Both the position numbers and the translations under genes were made by a program. A stretch of DNA of 26,343 nt from Lachnospiraceae bacterium UBA7160 (GTDB taxonomy: Bacteria > Bacillota > Clostridia > Lachnospirales > Lachnospiraceae): the NCBI GenBank assembly GCA_002491565.1, contig DKWE01000006.1:1-26343 (forward strand), read 5' to 3'. Of the stretch, positions 16,274-22,946 are shown one piece after another. Under the pieces are notes generated by a model, which was not told the DNA's origin, ran no database searches, and saw only the letters and a list, made by a program, of their open reading frames with translations. Position 1 is the stretch's first letter, and each line of letters begins with the position of its first letter.

Positions 16274-17452
16274 ATGGAAATTAAATTTTCAAAGAAGGCA
16301 GATCAGCTGCAGGCTGGTATTTTTGCTGTGCTGGATGAGAAAAAGCGCGAGCTTCTGAGCCAGGGGCGGAAGGTATACAATCTCTCGGTCGGTACGCCGG
16401 ATTTTGAGCCGATGGAGCATATTCAAAAGGCGGTCAGCGAGGCAGCAAAGGATCCGAAAAACTACAAATATGCGATTACCGAGCTGCCGGAGCTTCTGGA
16501 GGCAGTACAGTCGTTCTATCAGCGGCGATTCGGTGTTGCGCTAAAGACAGATGAGATTATGGCCATGTACGGATCACAGGAAGGCATGGCACATATCGCG
16601 TGGGCACTGTGTGATCCGGGAGAGCTTGTGCTGACACCGAATCCCGGTTATCAGATCTTCCGCGTCGGTCCGGAGCTGTGCGGCTGTGAGATCTGGCCGT
16701 ATCCGCTTTATGAGGACAATGGCTTCCTGCCGAAGCTTGGCGATATCCCGGAGGATGTGGCAGGGCGCGCGAAATTTATGGTCGTGAGCTATCCGGCGAA
16801 CCCCATCTGCCGGACTGCACCGGACTCCTTTTACCGGAAGCTGATCGCGTTCGCGAAGGAAAAGCAGATCATCATCCTGCATGACAATGCGTATTCGGAT
16901 ATTGTCTATGGAGGACGGACCGGGGGTTCTTTCCTGCAGTATGAGGGTGCAAAAGAGGTCGGAATCGAGTTTTATTCTCTGTCGAAGTCCTTCAACTATA
17001 CAGGCGCGCGTGCGTCCTTCGCGGTAGGCAACCGCGAGATCGTACAGAAGTTCCGTGCGCTGCGCACGCAGTTCGATTACGGAATGTTCCTTCCGGTGCA
17101 GTACGGAGCGATCGCAGCGCTGACCGGACCATTTGACGGGGTGAAGGAGCAGTGCCGCCGCTATGAGGAGCGCAATCACGTCCTGTGCGGCGGGCTGCGC
17201 GAGATTGGCTGGGACGTTCCGGACAGCGAGGGGACCATGTTCGTATGGGCGCCGCTGCCGGCCGGATACACGGATTCCGAGAAATTCTGTGTGGAGTTGA
17301 TGGAGCGTTCCGGGGTCATCTGTGTGCCGGGCAGTTCCTTCGGCAGTCTCGGGGCGGGCTATGTGCGAATGGCGCTGGTGCTGCCGCCGGATCAGCTGCG
17401 CGAGGCGGTCGCAAGCATTCGGGACTGCGGGATCCTGAAGGGCAAATTATAA
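16274..17452 (+). CDS. PLP-dependent aminotransferase, class I/II
   Basis: This 392-residue protein has the fold-type I aminotransferase layout. SVGTPDFEP lies near the N-terminus. VVSYPANP supplies the cofactor-binding Asn, HDNAYSD the Asp and Tyr, and SLSKSFNYTGAR the Schiff-base lysine (Lys238). A late arginine in YVRMAL is placed to bind the substrate carboxylate. The usual NPTG is replaced by NPICRT. The family covers aspartate, alanine, aromatic and LL-diaminopimelate aminotransferases, and I cannot assign the substrate. AGGAGG (16264-16269) sits 4 nt before the ATG at 16274 and decides this start over an upstream in-frame ATG at 16235. It follows the yfhO-like gene by 35 nt and precedes murB by 20 nt, so it is probably co-transcribed; a role in making an amino acid for the cell wall is possible but unproven. 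Confidence 0.92.
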   Translation: MEIKFSKKADQLQAGIFAVLDEKKRELLSQGRKVYNLSVGTPDFEPMEHIQKAVSEAAKDPKNYKYAITELPELLEAVQSFYQRRFGVALKTDEIMAMYGSQEGMAHIAWALCDPGELVLTPNPGYQIFRVGPELCGCEIWPYPLYEDNGFLPKLGDIPEDVAGRAKFMVVSYPANPICRTAPDSFYRKLIAFAKEKQIIILHDNAYSDIVYGGRTGGSFLQYEGAKEVGIEFYSLSKSFNYTGARASFAVGNREIVQKFRALRTQFDYGMFLPVQYGAIAALTGPFDGVKEQCRRYEERNHVLCGGLREIGWDVPDSEGTMFVWAPLPAGYTDSEKFCVELMERSGVICVPGSSFGSLGAGYVRMALVLPPDQLREAVASIRDCGILKGKL

Positions 17453-17472
17453 GAAGTATGGGAGCGAAAAGC

Positions 17473-18378
17473 ATGGAGAATATAACAGAATTGTTGCGCG
17501 GGGCAGCTGGCGCGGATTGTGTGCGGGAGCAGGAAAGCATGAAGCTACATACGACCTTCCGCATCGGCGGTCCGGCAGATTATTTTGTGGCGCCGCGGAC
17601 AGCCGAAGCAGCAGCAGCAGTTGTCGCAGTCTGCAAGGAGCATGGCATTCCCTGGTACGTGATCGGGAACGGCAGCAATCTGCTGGTTTCTGATGAAGGT
17701 TACAGGGGCCTGATCCTGCAGCTGTACAAAAACTTCAATCAGGTCACGGTTTCCGGCAGGGAAATCACGGCTCAGGCGGGGGCGATGCTGTCGGTAATCG
17801 CAAAGGCGGCGCTGGGAGCAGGGCTGGCCGGCTTCGAATTCGCGTCAGGAATTCCGGGCACGATTGGCGGGGCAGCGGTCATGAATGCGGGCGCTTACGG
17901 CGGAGAGCTGAAAGATGTCCTCACAGAAGTGACAGTGCTGACCCGGACAGGAGAGATCCGGCAGGTACGGGCGGAAGAACTGCACCTTAGTTACCGGACC
18001 AGTTCGGTTGTGGGAAATGGCTGGACGATACTCGGCGCAACGCTCCGGCTTCGCCAGGGCGATCCCGACGTGATCCATGCACGTATGGAGGAACTGAAGG
18101 AACAGCGAGTCTCGAAGCAGCCGCTGGATCTGCCGAGCGCTGGCAGCACCTTTAAGCGTCCGGAGGGTTACTTCGCCGGAAAGCTGATCATGGATGCCGG
18201 ACTGCGCGGATTTACCGTCGGCGGGGCGCAGGTATCGGAAAAGCATTGCGGCTTTGTCGTCAACCGGGGAGATGCGACAGCGGCGGACGTATGCGCCCTG
18301 ATCGCAGAGGTGCAGCGCCGCGTGAAGGAGTGCTTTGGCGTAGAACTGGAGCCCGAAGTGAAGATGCTGGGAGGCTGA
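17473..18378 (+). CDS. murB: UDP-N-acetylenolpyruvoylglucosamine reductase
   Basis: MurB catalyses the NADPH-dependent reduction of UDP-GlcNAc-enolpyruvate to UDP-MurNAc in cytoplasmic peptidoglycan synthesis. The 301 residues fit the shorter (type II) MurB of Firmicutes. FAD-binding motifs are GNGSNLLVSD (65-74) and SGIPGTIGGAAVMNAGAYGG (125-144). Catalytic candidates are Arg175 in SYRTS, Ser225 in AGSTFKRP and Glu295 in EPEVKMLG. GGGAG (17460-17464) lies 8 nt before the ATG at 17473; an in-frame ATG at 17458 is also possible and would add five residues. In many Firmicutes murB stands next to rapZ and whiA, as here. Confidence 0.96.
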   Translation: MENITELLRGAAGADCVREQESMKLHTTFRIGGPADYFVAPRTAEAAAAVVAVCKEHGIPWYVIGNGSNLLVSDEGYRGLILQLYKNFNQVTVSGREITAQAGAMLSVIAKAALGAGLAGFEFASGIPGTIGGAAVMNAGAYGGELKDVLTEVTVLTRTGEIRQVRAEELHLSYRTSSVVGNGWTILGATLRLRQGDPDVIHARMEELKEQRVSKQPLDLPSAGSTFKRPEGYFAGKLIMDAGLRGFTVGGAQVSEKHCGFVVNRGDATAADVCALIAEVQRRVKECFGVELEPEVKMLGG

Positions 18379-18406
18379 CGGGAAGAATAGAAGGATTGGA
18401 CAAGAG

Positions 18407-19276
18407 ATGAGATTCGTAATTGTGACAGGAATGTCCGGGGCGGGGAAGAGTACCGCGCTCAAGATTCTGGAGGATGCCGGTTATTTCTGCGCCGACAATC
18501 TTCCCATGCCTCTGGTCGAAAAATTTGCAGAGCTCGCGTTTACACCGGAAAGCGAGTACAATAAAGTCGCGCTCGGTGTAGATGTCCGGAGCGGGCGTGA
18601 GATTGCCGGGATGCAGGGGGTGCTGGAGCATCTGGGCATCCACGGGTATATCTGTGAGATCCTGTTTCTGGACGCGGCAGATACAGTTCTGTTAAAGAGG
18701 TTTAAGGAGACGCGCCGCAGCCATCCGCTTGCCAGGGGCGGACGTATCGAGGATGGCATCGCCAGGGAACGGGACGCGCTCATGTTTCTGAAGCGGCAGG
18801 CAGATTATATCCTCGATACCTCCACACTTCTGACGCGGGAGCTGCGCAGTGAGATAGAGAAAATTTTTGCCGGAAGCCGGAAATTCGGGAATATTTTTAT
18901 CACAGTGCTCTCCTTCGGTTTCAAGTACGGGATTCCGGCAGATTGCGACCTGGTATTCGATGTGCGGTTTCTGCCGAATCCCTACTATGTGGAGGAGCTG
19001 AAGCCAAAGACCGGACTGGAACGGGAGGTACAGGACTATGTGCTGGGATTTTCGGTTGCACGGCAGTTCCTTGCGAAGCTGGAGGATATGGTAGAATTTC
19101 TCCTGCCCAACTACGTGGCGGAGGGCAAGAATCAGCTCGTGATCGGAATTGGCTGTACCGGCGGCCAGCACCGTTCTGTTACGCTCGCAGAGCAGCTGTA
19201 CGCGCATCTTGCGCAGCATGAGGAGTACGGCACGAAGGTGGAGCACCGGGACCTGCGGCGTGACCGTTCATTGTAG
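18407..19276 (+). CDS. rapZ: RapZ/YvcJ family nucleotide-binding protein
   Basis: This 289-residue protein starts with a Walker A motif, TGMSGAGKS (7-15). It shows the family blocks SFGFKYGIPADCDLVFDVRFLPNP and IGIGCTGGQHRSV near the C-terminus. In Escherichia coli RapZ guides RNase E to the GlmZ small RNA and so sets glucosamine-6-phosphate synthase. In Firmicutes (YvcJ) it binds and hydrolyses ATP and GTP, but the RNA adapter role is not established. The AAGGA at 18391-18395 lies 11 nt before the ATG. It follows murB by 28 nt and precedes whiA by 14 nt. A yvcK gene, which separates rapZ from whiA in Bacillus, is absent here. Confidence 0.95.
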   Translation: MRFVIVTGMSGAGKSTALKILEDAGYFCADNLPMPLVEKFAELAFTPESEYNKVALGVDVRSGREIAGMQGVLEHLGIHGYICEILFLDAADTVLLKRFKETRRSHPLARGGRIEDGIARERDALMFLKRQADYILDTSTLLTRELRSEIEKIFAGSRKFGNIFITVLSFGFKYGIPADCDLVFDVRFLPNPYYVEELKPKTGLEREVQDYVLGFSVARQFLAKLEDMVEFLLPNYVAEGKNQLVIGIGCTGGQHRSVTLAEQLYAHLAQHEEYGTKVEHRDLRRDRSL

Positions 19277-19290
19277 GGAGGGAATGCCCC

Positions 19291-20262
19291 ATGTCATTTT
19301 CTTCAGAGGTAAAGGACGAGCTTTCCAGGCAGGTGCCTACTGCGCGGCACTGCCGTCTGGCGGAGCTTGCGGCCATCATTGGGATGTGCGGGGATGTCTG
19401 TATCTCCGCCGCAGAGCGTTTTCGCATAAGAATTCATACAGAAAATGCGGCAGTTGCGAGAAAATGCTTTACATTATTGCAAAAAACATTTAATATAAAC
19501 GGTGACGTGTCCGTGCACCTGCATAAGGGAAACGGAACGAGCAGCCCGATATATACGATACTGGTGAAGGATCACGAAATGGCAGTCAGGATTTTGCAGG
19601 CGCTGAAGCTTCTCCAGTCAGACGGGGAAATCGCAGAACATGTCTCACCGGCGAATCAGCTCCTTGTGCAGAAGTCCTGCTGCAGAAGAGCATTTATCCG
19701 GGGGGCGTTTCTGTCCGCAGGTTCTATGAGCAATCCGCGGAAATCATATCATTTTGAGATCGTCTGCGCATCGCCGGAGCGGGCACTGCAGCTGCAGGCT
19801 CTGATTGGCACATTTGGTCCGGATGCGAAAATTGTGAGACGGAAGAAATACCATATCGTATACATCAAAGAGGGGGCTCAGATCGTTGACCTGCTGAACA
19901 TCATGGAAGCGCACAGGGCGCTCATAGATCTGGAGAATATCCGGATTGTCCGTGAGGTGCGCAATGATGTCAATCGGAAGGTAAACTGTGAGGCGGCGAA
20001 CATCAACAAGACGGTCAGCGCAGCGGCCCGGCAGGTGGAGGATATTCGTTATCTGAAGTCTGCGGGAGAGCTGGAACAGCTGCCGGAGGGCCTTGCAGAG
20101 ATTGCGCAGCTCAGGCTTGCGCATCCGGACGCTTCATTAAAGGAGCTCGGCGAAATGCTGATGCCGCCGGTGGGGAAATCTGGTGTGAACCACAGGCTGA
20201 GGAAACTTAGTCAGCTGGCGGAAGAGCTAAGGGAGAACAAGGAGGAATACAATTATGACTAA
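19291..20262 (+). CDS. whiA: DNA-binding protein WhiA
   Basis: WhiA combines a degenerate LAGLIDADG homing-endonuclease fold with a C-terminal helix-turn-helix. It controls sporulation septation in Streptomyces and affects division and chromosome segregation in Bacillus. The 323 residues match the family. Recognisable blocks are MSFSSEVKDEL at the start, RRAFIRGAFLSAGSMSNP in the middle and the C-terminal KSGVNHRLRKL helix region. GGGAGG (19276-19281) overlaps the rapZ stop codon and lies 9 nt before this ATG. The stop codon overlaps the start of the next gene by 8 nt, so the two are likely translationally coupled. Confidence 0.96.
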   Translation: MSFSSEVKDELSRQVPTARHCRLAELAAIIGMCGDVCISAAERFRIRIHTENAAVARKCFTLLQKTFNINGDVSVHLHKGNGTSSPIYTILVKDHEMAVRILQALKLLQSDGEIAEHVSPANQLLVQKSCCRRAFIRGAFLSAGSMSNPRKSYHFEIVCASPERALQLQALIGTFGPDAKIVRRKKYHIVYIKEGAQIVDLLNIMEAHRALIDLENIRIVREVRNDVNRKVNCEAANINKTVSAAARQVEDIRYLKSAGELEQLPEGLAEIAQLRLAHPDASLKELGEMLMPPVGKSGVNHRLRKLSQLAEELRENKEEYNYD

Positions 20263-20512
20263 GAAGGAAATCACGATAGGGCTTGCGAGCGGACTGGAGG
20301 CACGTCCGGTGGCTATGCTGGTGCAGGTAGCCAGCCAGTACGACAGCGAGATTCACGTGATCAGTCAGGAACGGACAGTCAACGCGAAAAGTATCATGGG
20401 CATGATGACGCTGGGCTTGTCTGAAGGTGAGAAAATTGTGGTGACGGCGGAAGGCCCGGATGAGGAAAAAGCGGTCGCGGAGATCGAGCACTACCTCAGC
20501 CATGGCAAGTAA
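20255..20512 (+). CDS. Crh-like HPr family protein with Glu at position 15
   Basis: The 85 residues cover the whole HPr fold. The phospho-acceptor histidine of PTS HPr (GLHARP) is replaced by Glu15 (GLEARP; codon GAG at 20297-20299), while Arg17 is kept. The regulatory site is intact: Ser46 in NAKSIMGMM (codon AGT at 20390-20392). A protein lacking His15 cannot carry phosphate from enzyme I to sugar permeases but could still be phosphorylated by HPr kinase/phosphorylase and act with CcpA. This matches Bacillus Crh, which has Gln15 and is also encoded beside whiA. AAGGAGG lies 8-9 nt before the ATG, inside whiA. Calling it a PTS phosphocarrier would be misleading. The Crh role is inferred from residues and position. 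Confidence 0.92.
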   Translation: MTKKEITIGLASGLEARPVAMLVQVASQYDSEIHVISQERTVNAKSIMGMMTLGLSEGEKIVVTAEGPDEEKAVAEIEHYLSHGK

Positions 20513-20543
20513 AGCCTGACAGTATCATAGAAGAGGAGGAAAA

Positions 20544-20590
20544 GGCTGTCGCACGAAACGTAAGCTGTGATTCGTGTGGCAGCCTCTTCT
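20544..20590 (+). terminator. Hairpin between the Crh-like gene and the nucleotidyltransferase gene, probable terminator
   Basis: GGCTGTCGCACGAA (20544-20557) pairs with TTCGTGTGGCAGCC (20571-20584), 14 bp including two G-U pairs. An A-rich stretch precedes it and TCTTCT follows. The T-tract is weak, so it may be a leaky terminator or a processing site rather than a full stop. A second hairpin with a similar GGCTGTC/GGCAGC core occurs at 26208-26232. Confidence 0.55.
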
Positions 20591-20614
20591 AATAGAACGA
20601 AAAGGAGGAACAAT

Positions 20615-21541
20615 ATGAACAAACCAGTATTAGTAGTGATGGCTGCAGGGATGGGGAGCCGCTACGGCGGTCTGAAGCAGATCGATCCGGTGGACGAGCA
20701 GGGGCATATTATCATCGACTTTTCTATTTACGATGCCGTGCGCGCCGGTTTTGAGAAGGTGGTCTTTATCATCAAGAAAGAGAATGAAGCTGATTTCCAC
20801 GAAGCAATCCTGGACCGGCTATCCACGCAGATTGAGGTCTCTTACGTGTTCCAGGAGCTTACAAACCTGCCGGAGGGCTATACTGTCCCGGAAGGGCGTG
20901 TGAAGCCGTGGGGAACCGCGCATGCAGTTTTTAGCTGCGCAGAGACAATTGACGGGCCGTTCGTTGTCATTAACGCGGACGATTATTACGGCAGCCGGGC
21001 GTTCCAGATGGCGTATCAGTTCCTGACAGAGCAGGAGGATGATACGAAGTATCGCTATATGATGGTCGGCTATCAGCTGGAGAATACGCTGACAGAGAAT
21101 GGCCATGTCTCGCGCGGTATCTGCGAGACAGATGCAGATGGATTTCTAACCGATATCGTGGAGCGCACGCATATCGAGCGGCGCGGGGACGTTACCGCTT
21201 ACACGGAGGATGGCGGAAAGACCTGGACAACGATTCCGGCGGGCAGTACCGTTTCCATGAACATGTGGGGCTTTTCTGCAAGCATTTTGCGCGAGCTTGG
21301 CGAGCGGTTCCCGGCGTTCCTCAGGAAGAACCTTCCGATAAACCCGCTGAAATGCGAATATTTCCTGCCGTTTGCGGTGGACGAGCTTTTGAAGGAACAG
21401 AAGGCGACCGTGAAGGTCCTGAAATCAGAAGATAAGTGGTACGGTGTGACCTACCGCGAGGATAAGCCGCGTGTCATGGCGGCGATCCGTGCGCTGAAGG
21501 ATCAGGGGCTGTACCCGGAGAATCTGTGGGAGGAGAAATAA
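20615..21541 (+). CDS. Sugar-phosphate nucleotidyltransferase family protein
   Basis: The 308 residues show a nucleotidyltransferase Rossmann fold: the nucleotide loop AAGMGSRYGGLKQ (10-22), a WGTAHA block (99-104) and the metal-binding NADDYYG (120-126). Family enzymes transfer NMP from an NTP to a sugar 1-phosphate; neither the sugar nor the base can be read here. AGGAGG (20603-20608) is 6 nt before the ATG at 20615, so an in-frame ATG at 20567, inside the hairpin loop, is rejected. The kinase gene follows after 4 nt. By inference the kinase makes a sugar 1-phosphate and this enzyme activates it to a nucleotide sugar. Confidence 0.88.
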   Translation: MNKPVLVVMAAGMGSRYGGLKQIDPVDEQGHIIIDFSIYDAVRAGFEKVVFIIKKENEADFHEAILDRLSTQIEVSYVFQELTNLPEGYTVPEGRVKPWGTAHAVFSCAETIDGPFVVINADDYYGSRAFQMAYQFLTEQEDDTKYRYMMVGYQLENTLTENGHVSRGICETDADGFLTDIVERTHIERRGDVTAYTEDGGKTWTTIPAGSTVSMNMWGFSASILRELGERFPAFLRKNLPINPLKCEYFLPFAVDELLKEQKATVKVLKSEDKWYGVTYREDKPRVMAAIRALKDQGLYPENLWEEK

Positions 21542-21545
21542 GCGT

Positions 21546-22646
21546 ATGAGTGTACAGAGTTTTGATGTGATACCGCAGTTCCGGTTTGAGGGCACACTGC
21601 TGGAGAGTATTCCATTTGGCAACGGCCATATCAATGACACGTATCGTTTGACCTTTGCAGCAGGAGAGACATCCCGTCGGTACATCCTGCAGCGGCTGAA
21701 CACTGCCATTTTCACGAAGCCGCAGGAGGTCATGGAAAATATCGAGGGCGTGACTGCATGGCTGAAAAAGAAGATTATCGCGCGCGGCGGAGACCCGTCC
21801 CGGGAGACCCTGAATCTGATCCCGACGGTGGAAGGAAACTTCTTCTATGTCGATGAGGAGGGCGGCTGGTGGCGTGCATTTGGCTACATTGAAGGTGCGG
21901 TCAGCTATGACCAGGTACGGAATGATCAGGATTTCTATGAGAGCGCCGTGACGTTTGGAAATTTTCAGTGCCTGCTCGCGGACTATCCGGCGGCAACCCT
22001 GCACGAGACGATCGCGGACTTCCATAATACCGCCGATCGGTTTGCGAAATTCCAGAGGGCAGTGGAGGCGGACGTGTGTGGAAGGGCTGCATCCGTGCAG
22101 CCGGAAATACGCTTTGTACAGGCGCGCGAGGCATTCTGCAGCAAGCTGGTGGAGCTGCAGAAACAGGGAGTGCTGCCGCTTCGCGTCACGCACAATGATA
22201 CCAAGCTGAACAATATCATGATAGACGATACAACCGGGCGCGGGATCTGTGTGATCGATCTCGATACCGTGATGCCGGGACTTTCTGTGAATGATTTCGG
22301 AGATTCGATCCGGTTCGGGGCGAGCACAGCGGCGGAGGATGAGACAGATCTGGAGAAAGTATCGTGTGACCTGCATCTATTTGAGGTCTATACGAAGGGC
22401 TTCCTTGAGGGCTGCGGCGGTGCGCTGACGCAGGCGGAGCTGGATGCGCTGGTGGACGGTGCGAAGATGATGACGCTTGAGTGCGGGATCCGTTTCCTTA
22501 CCGATTATCTGGAAGGGGATCACTACTTCAAAATTCACCGCGAACAGCACAATCTGGACCGCTGCCGTACTCAGTTTAAGCTGGTGGCGGACATGGAGCA
22601 GAAGGAAAACGAAATGCGTGCGATTGTGGCACGCTGCCTCTCCTAA
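21546..22646 (+). CDS. APH/choline kinase-fold sugar kinase, NahK-like
   Basis: A 366-residue protein of the aminoglycoside phosphotransferase fold. The N-lobe has FGNGHINDTYRL (about 24-35) as nucleotide loop. The catalytic loop is VTHNDTKLNN with Asp218, and the metal-binding segment VIDLDTVMPG carries Asp238 and Asp240. This catalytic-loop pattern and the length resemble bifidobacterial N-acetylhexosamine 1-kinase (NahK, about 360 residues), which phosphorylates GlcNAc or GalNAc at C1. Antibiotic resistance is unlikely given this motif and setting. GGAGGAG at 21529-21535, inside the preceding gene, lies about 10 nt upstream of the ATG. Coupling with the nucleotidyltransferase gene (4-nt gap) suggests sequential reactions. 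Substrate specificity remains unproven. Confidence 0.85.
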   Translation: MSVQSFDVIPQFRFEGTLLESIPFGNGHINDTYRLTFAAGETSRRYILQRLNTAIFTKPQEVMENIEGVTAWLKKKIIARGGDPSRETLNLIPTVEGNFFYVDEEGGWWRAFGYIEGAVSYDQVRNDQDFYESAVTFGNFQCLLADYPAATLHETIADFHNTADRFAKFQRAVEADVCGRAASVQPEIRFVQAREAFCSKLVELQKQGVLPLRVTHNDTKLNNIMIDDTTGRGICVIDLDTVMPGLSVNDFGDSIRFGASTAAEDETDLEKVSCDLHLFEVYTKGFLEGCGGALTQAELDALVDGAKMMTLECGIRFLTDYLEGDHYFKIHREQHNLDRCRTQFKLVADMEQKENEMRAIVARCLS

Positions 22647-22736
22647 AACAGAATAGAAAATAAAGTAAAACTGCCCAAAACATAGGCTTCTAATCTGCAC
22701 AGAACTAACAAATATGCAAAAAGGAGAAAATAAGGA

Positions 22737-22786
22737 TTGACAAAACAAGCAGGATGCTGTTTAAAATAGTCATGAAAACGATTAAG
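22737..22786 (+). promoter_or_regulatory. Promoter and LacI/CcpA-type operator of the sugar ABC transporter
   Basis: A consensus TTGACA (22737-22742) is followed by TTTAAA (22760-22765, spacing 17) or TAAAAT (22762-22767, spacing 19). TGAAAACGATTAAG (22773-22786), at the expected transcription start, resembles a cre or LacI-family operator: the half-site and central CG are good, but the last two bases differ from the cre consensus. A repressor bound there would block initiation. This supports carbon-source control, but the regulator gene is not in the window. The leader of about 170 nt that follows holds two short hairpins (22824-22836 and 22877-22890) and no gene. Confidence 0.65.
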
Positions 22787-22946
22787 TAAAGACAAGGTGA
22801 ACAACAGCTACATCCTACATACAGCCCCTGGAGGGCAGTTTGCCAGAATTTGTTTTCATAAGGACTGGAATGTTACAGCGGTCATCCGCTTGACAGATAA
22901 GAAGCCTATAAAAGGGAACTTTCTATTTATTAAAGGAGGAAACACA

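Noticed and set aside
17185..17472. Upstream extension of murB through an open frame from 17185
   Set aside because: It overlaps the conserved end of the aminotransferase gene in another frame; MurB homology begins near 17473.
21546..22646. Aminoglycoside resistance phosphotransferase
   Set aside because: The fold is shared, but the HNDTKLNN loop, length and sugar-gene neighbours fit a NahK-like sugar kinase better.
22890..22912. Second promoter TTGACA...TATAAA before the substrate-binding protein gene
   Set aside because: The spacing between the boxes is only 11 nt, too short for sigma-A.
22797..22946. N-terminal extension of the substrate-binding protein from GTG at 22797
   Set aside because: There is no ribosome-binding site there, and the ATG at 22947 with AAAGGAGG gives a proper signal peptide start.
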